From assembly GCA_020846515.1 (NCBI GenBank), contig JADLDX010000807.1:1-5886 (forward strand): a DNA stretch of 5,886 nucleotides, written 5' to 3'. Below the pieces are notes generated by a model. That model was not told the DNA's origin, did no database searches, and saw only the letters and a list, made by a program, of their open reading frames with translations. Both the position numbers and the translations under genes were made by a program. The DNA comes from Pirellulaceae bacterium (GTDB lineage Bacteria > Planctomycetota > Planctomycetia > Pirellulales > Pirellulaceae). Below are positions 5,759-5,886 of this stretch, piece by piece; the stretch's first letter is position 1; each line of letters begins with the position of its first letter.

Positions 5759-5886
5759 ATGCCCACGATACGTCAGCTCCTGGACACCTTTGGTCAACCA
5801 CCGCCCGAAATCGTCGCGGATTGGTACGAGCAGATTCGCCAACGACCGACGGACTGCGTGTTCGAGACCAACTCGTCGCTTTCGTC
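5759..5886 (+). CDS. Hypothetical protein, N-terminal part, cut by the window edge
   Basis: An open frame of 42 codons from ATG 5759 that continues past the end. It begins MPTIRQLLDTFGQPPPEI and continues through ADWYEQIRQ; its balanced composition looks like a real soluble protein, with no signal peptide or membrane segment so far. The frame is open upstream only to a TAA at 5642-5644. TTG codons at 5672 and 5747 are alternatives, but the ATG follows a weak purine-rich stretch (GGTAAG, 5750-5755). The overlapping frame from ATG 5730 is rich in Arg and Ser and looks like its shadow. I do not recognise a family from this short piece. It is divergent from dnaA and shares its intergenic region. 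Confidence 0.55.
   Translation, partial: MPTIRQLLDTFGQPPPEIVADWYEQIRQRPTDCVFETNSSLS

Overview
The window carries two core replication genes facing each other. They are a complete polA (DNA polymerase I) on the + strand at 193-3201 and a complete, divergent dnaA (replication initiator) on the - strand at 3421-5058. Their stop codons are 219 bases apart, and that gap is almost entirely filled by a composite palindromic repeat. To the right of dnaA lie about 700 bases of intergenic sequence and then the first 42 codons of an unrecognised + strand gene that runs off the edge.

The likely source is a planctomycete of the Pirellulaceae/Rhodopirellula type. This is an inference from moderate G+C, a DnaA whose helix-turn-helix signature reads GNRRHSTV instead of GGRDHTTV, a PolA with a long N-terminal tail, and short palindromic repeats rich in GCTAGCG and GGCTGATCAGCC between genes. 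No rRNA or other marker in the window fixes the taxonomy.

Layout: 1-192, polA upstream region with no gene assigned; 193-3201, polA; 3201-3425, three copies of a roughly 55-base palindromic unit, the last one degenerate, with both gene stop codons at the array edges; 3421-5058, dnaA with two in-frame microsatellites in its linker; 5059-5260, a long dnaA leader with a Shine-Dalgarno, two perfect hairpins and a weak terminator-like element; 5261-5288, a strong sigma70-type promoter for dnaA; 5289-5758, non-coding sequence with an inverted repeat and two short direct repeats; 5759-5886, the start of a hypothetical gene.

DnaA opens the origin and loads the replication machinery. PolA removes RNA primers, fills lagging-strand gaps and works in repair. 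The two genes are convergent, so they are not co-transcribed. I see no CRISPR array, tRNA, rRNA, insertion sequence or defence system, and no sign of a wholly new system. The most unusual content is the repeat array, the altered DnaA DNA-recognition motif together with the absence of canonical DnaA boxes upstream of dnaA, and the structured dnaA leader.
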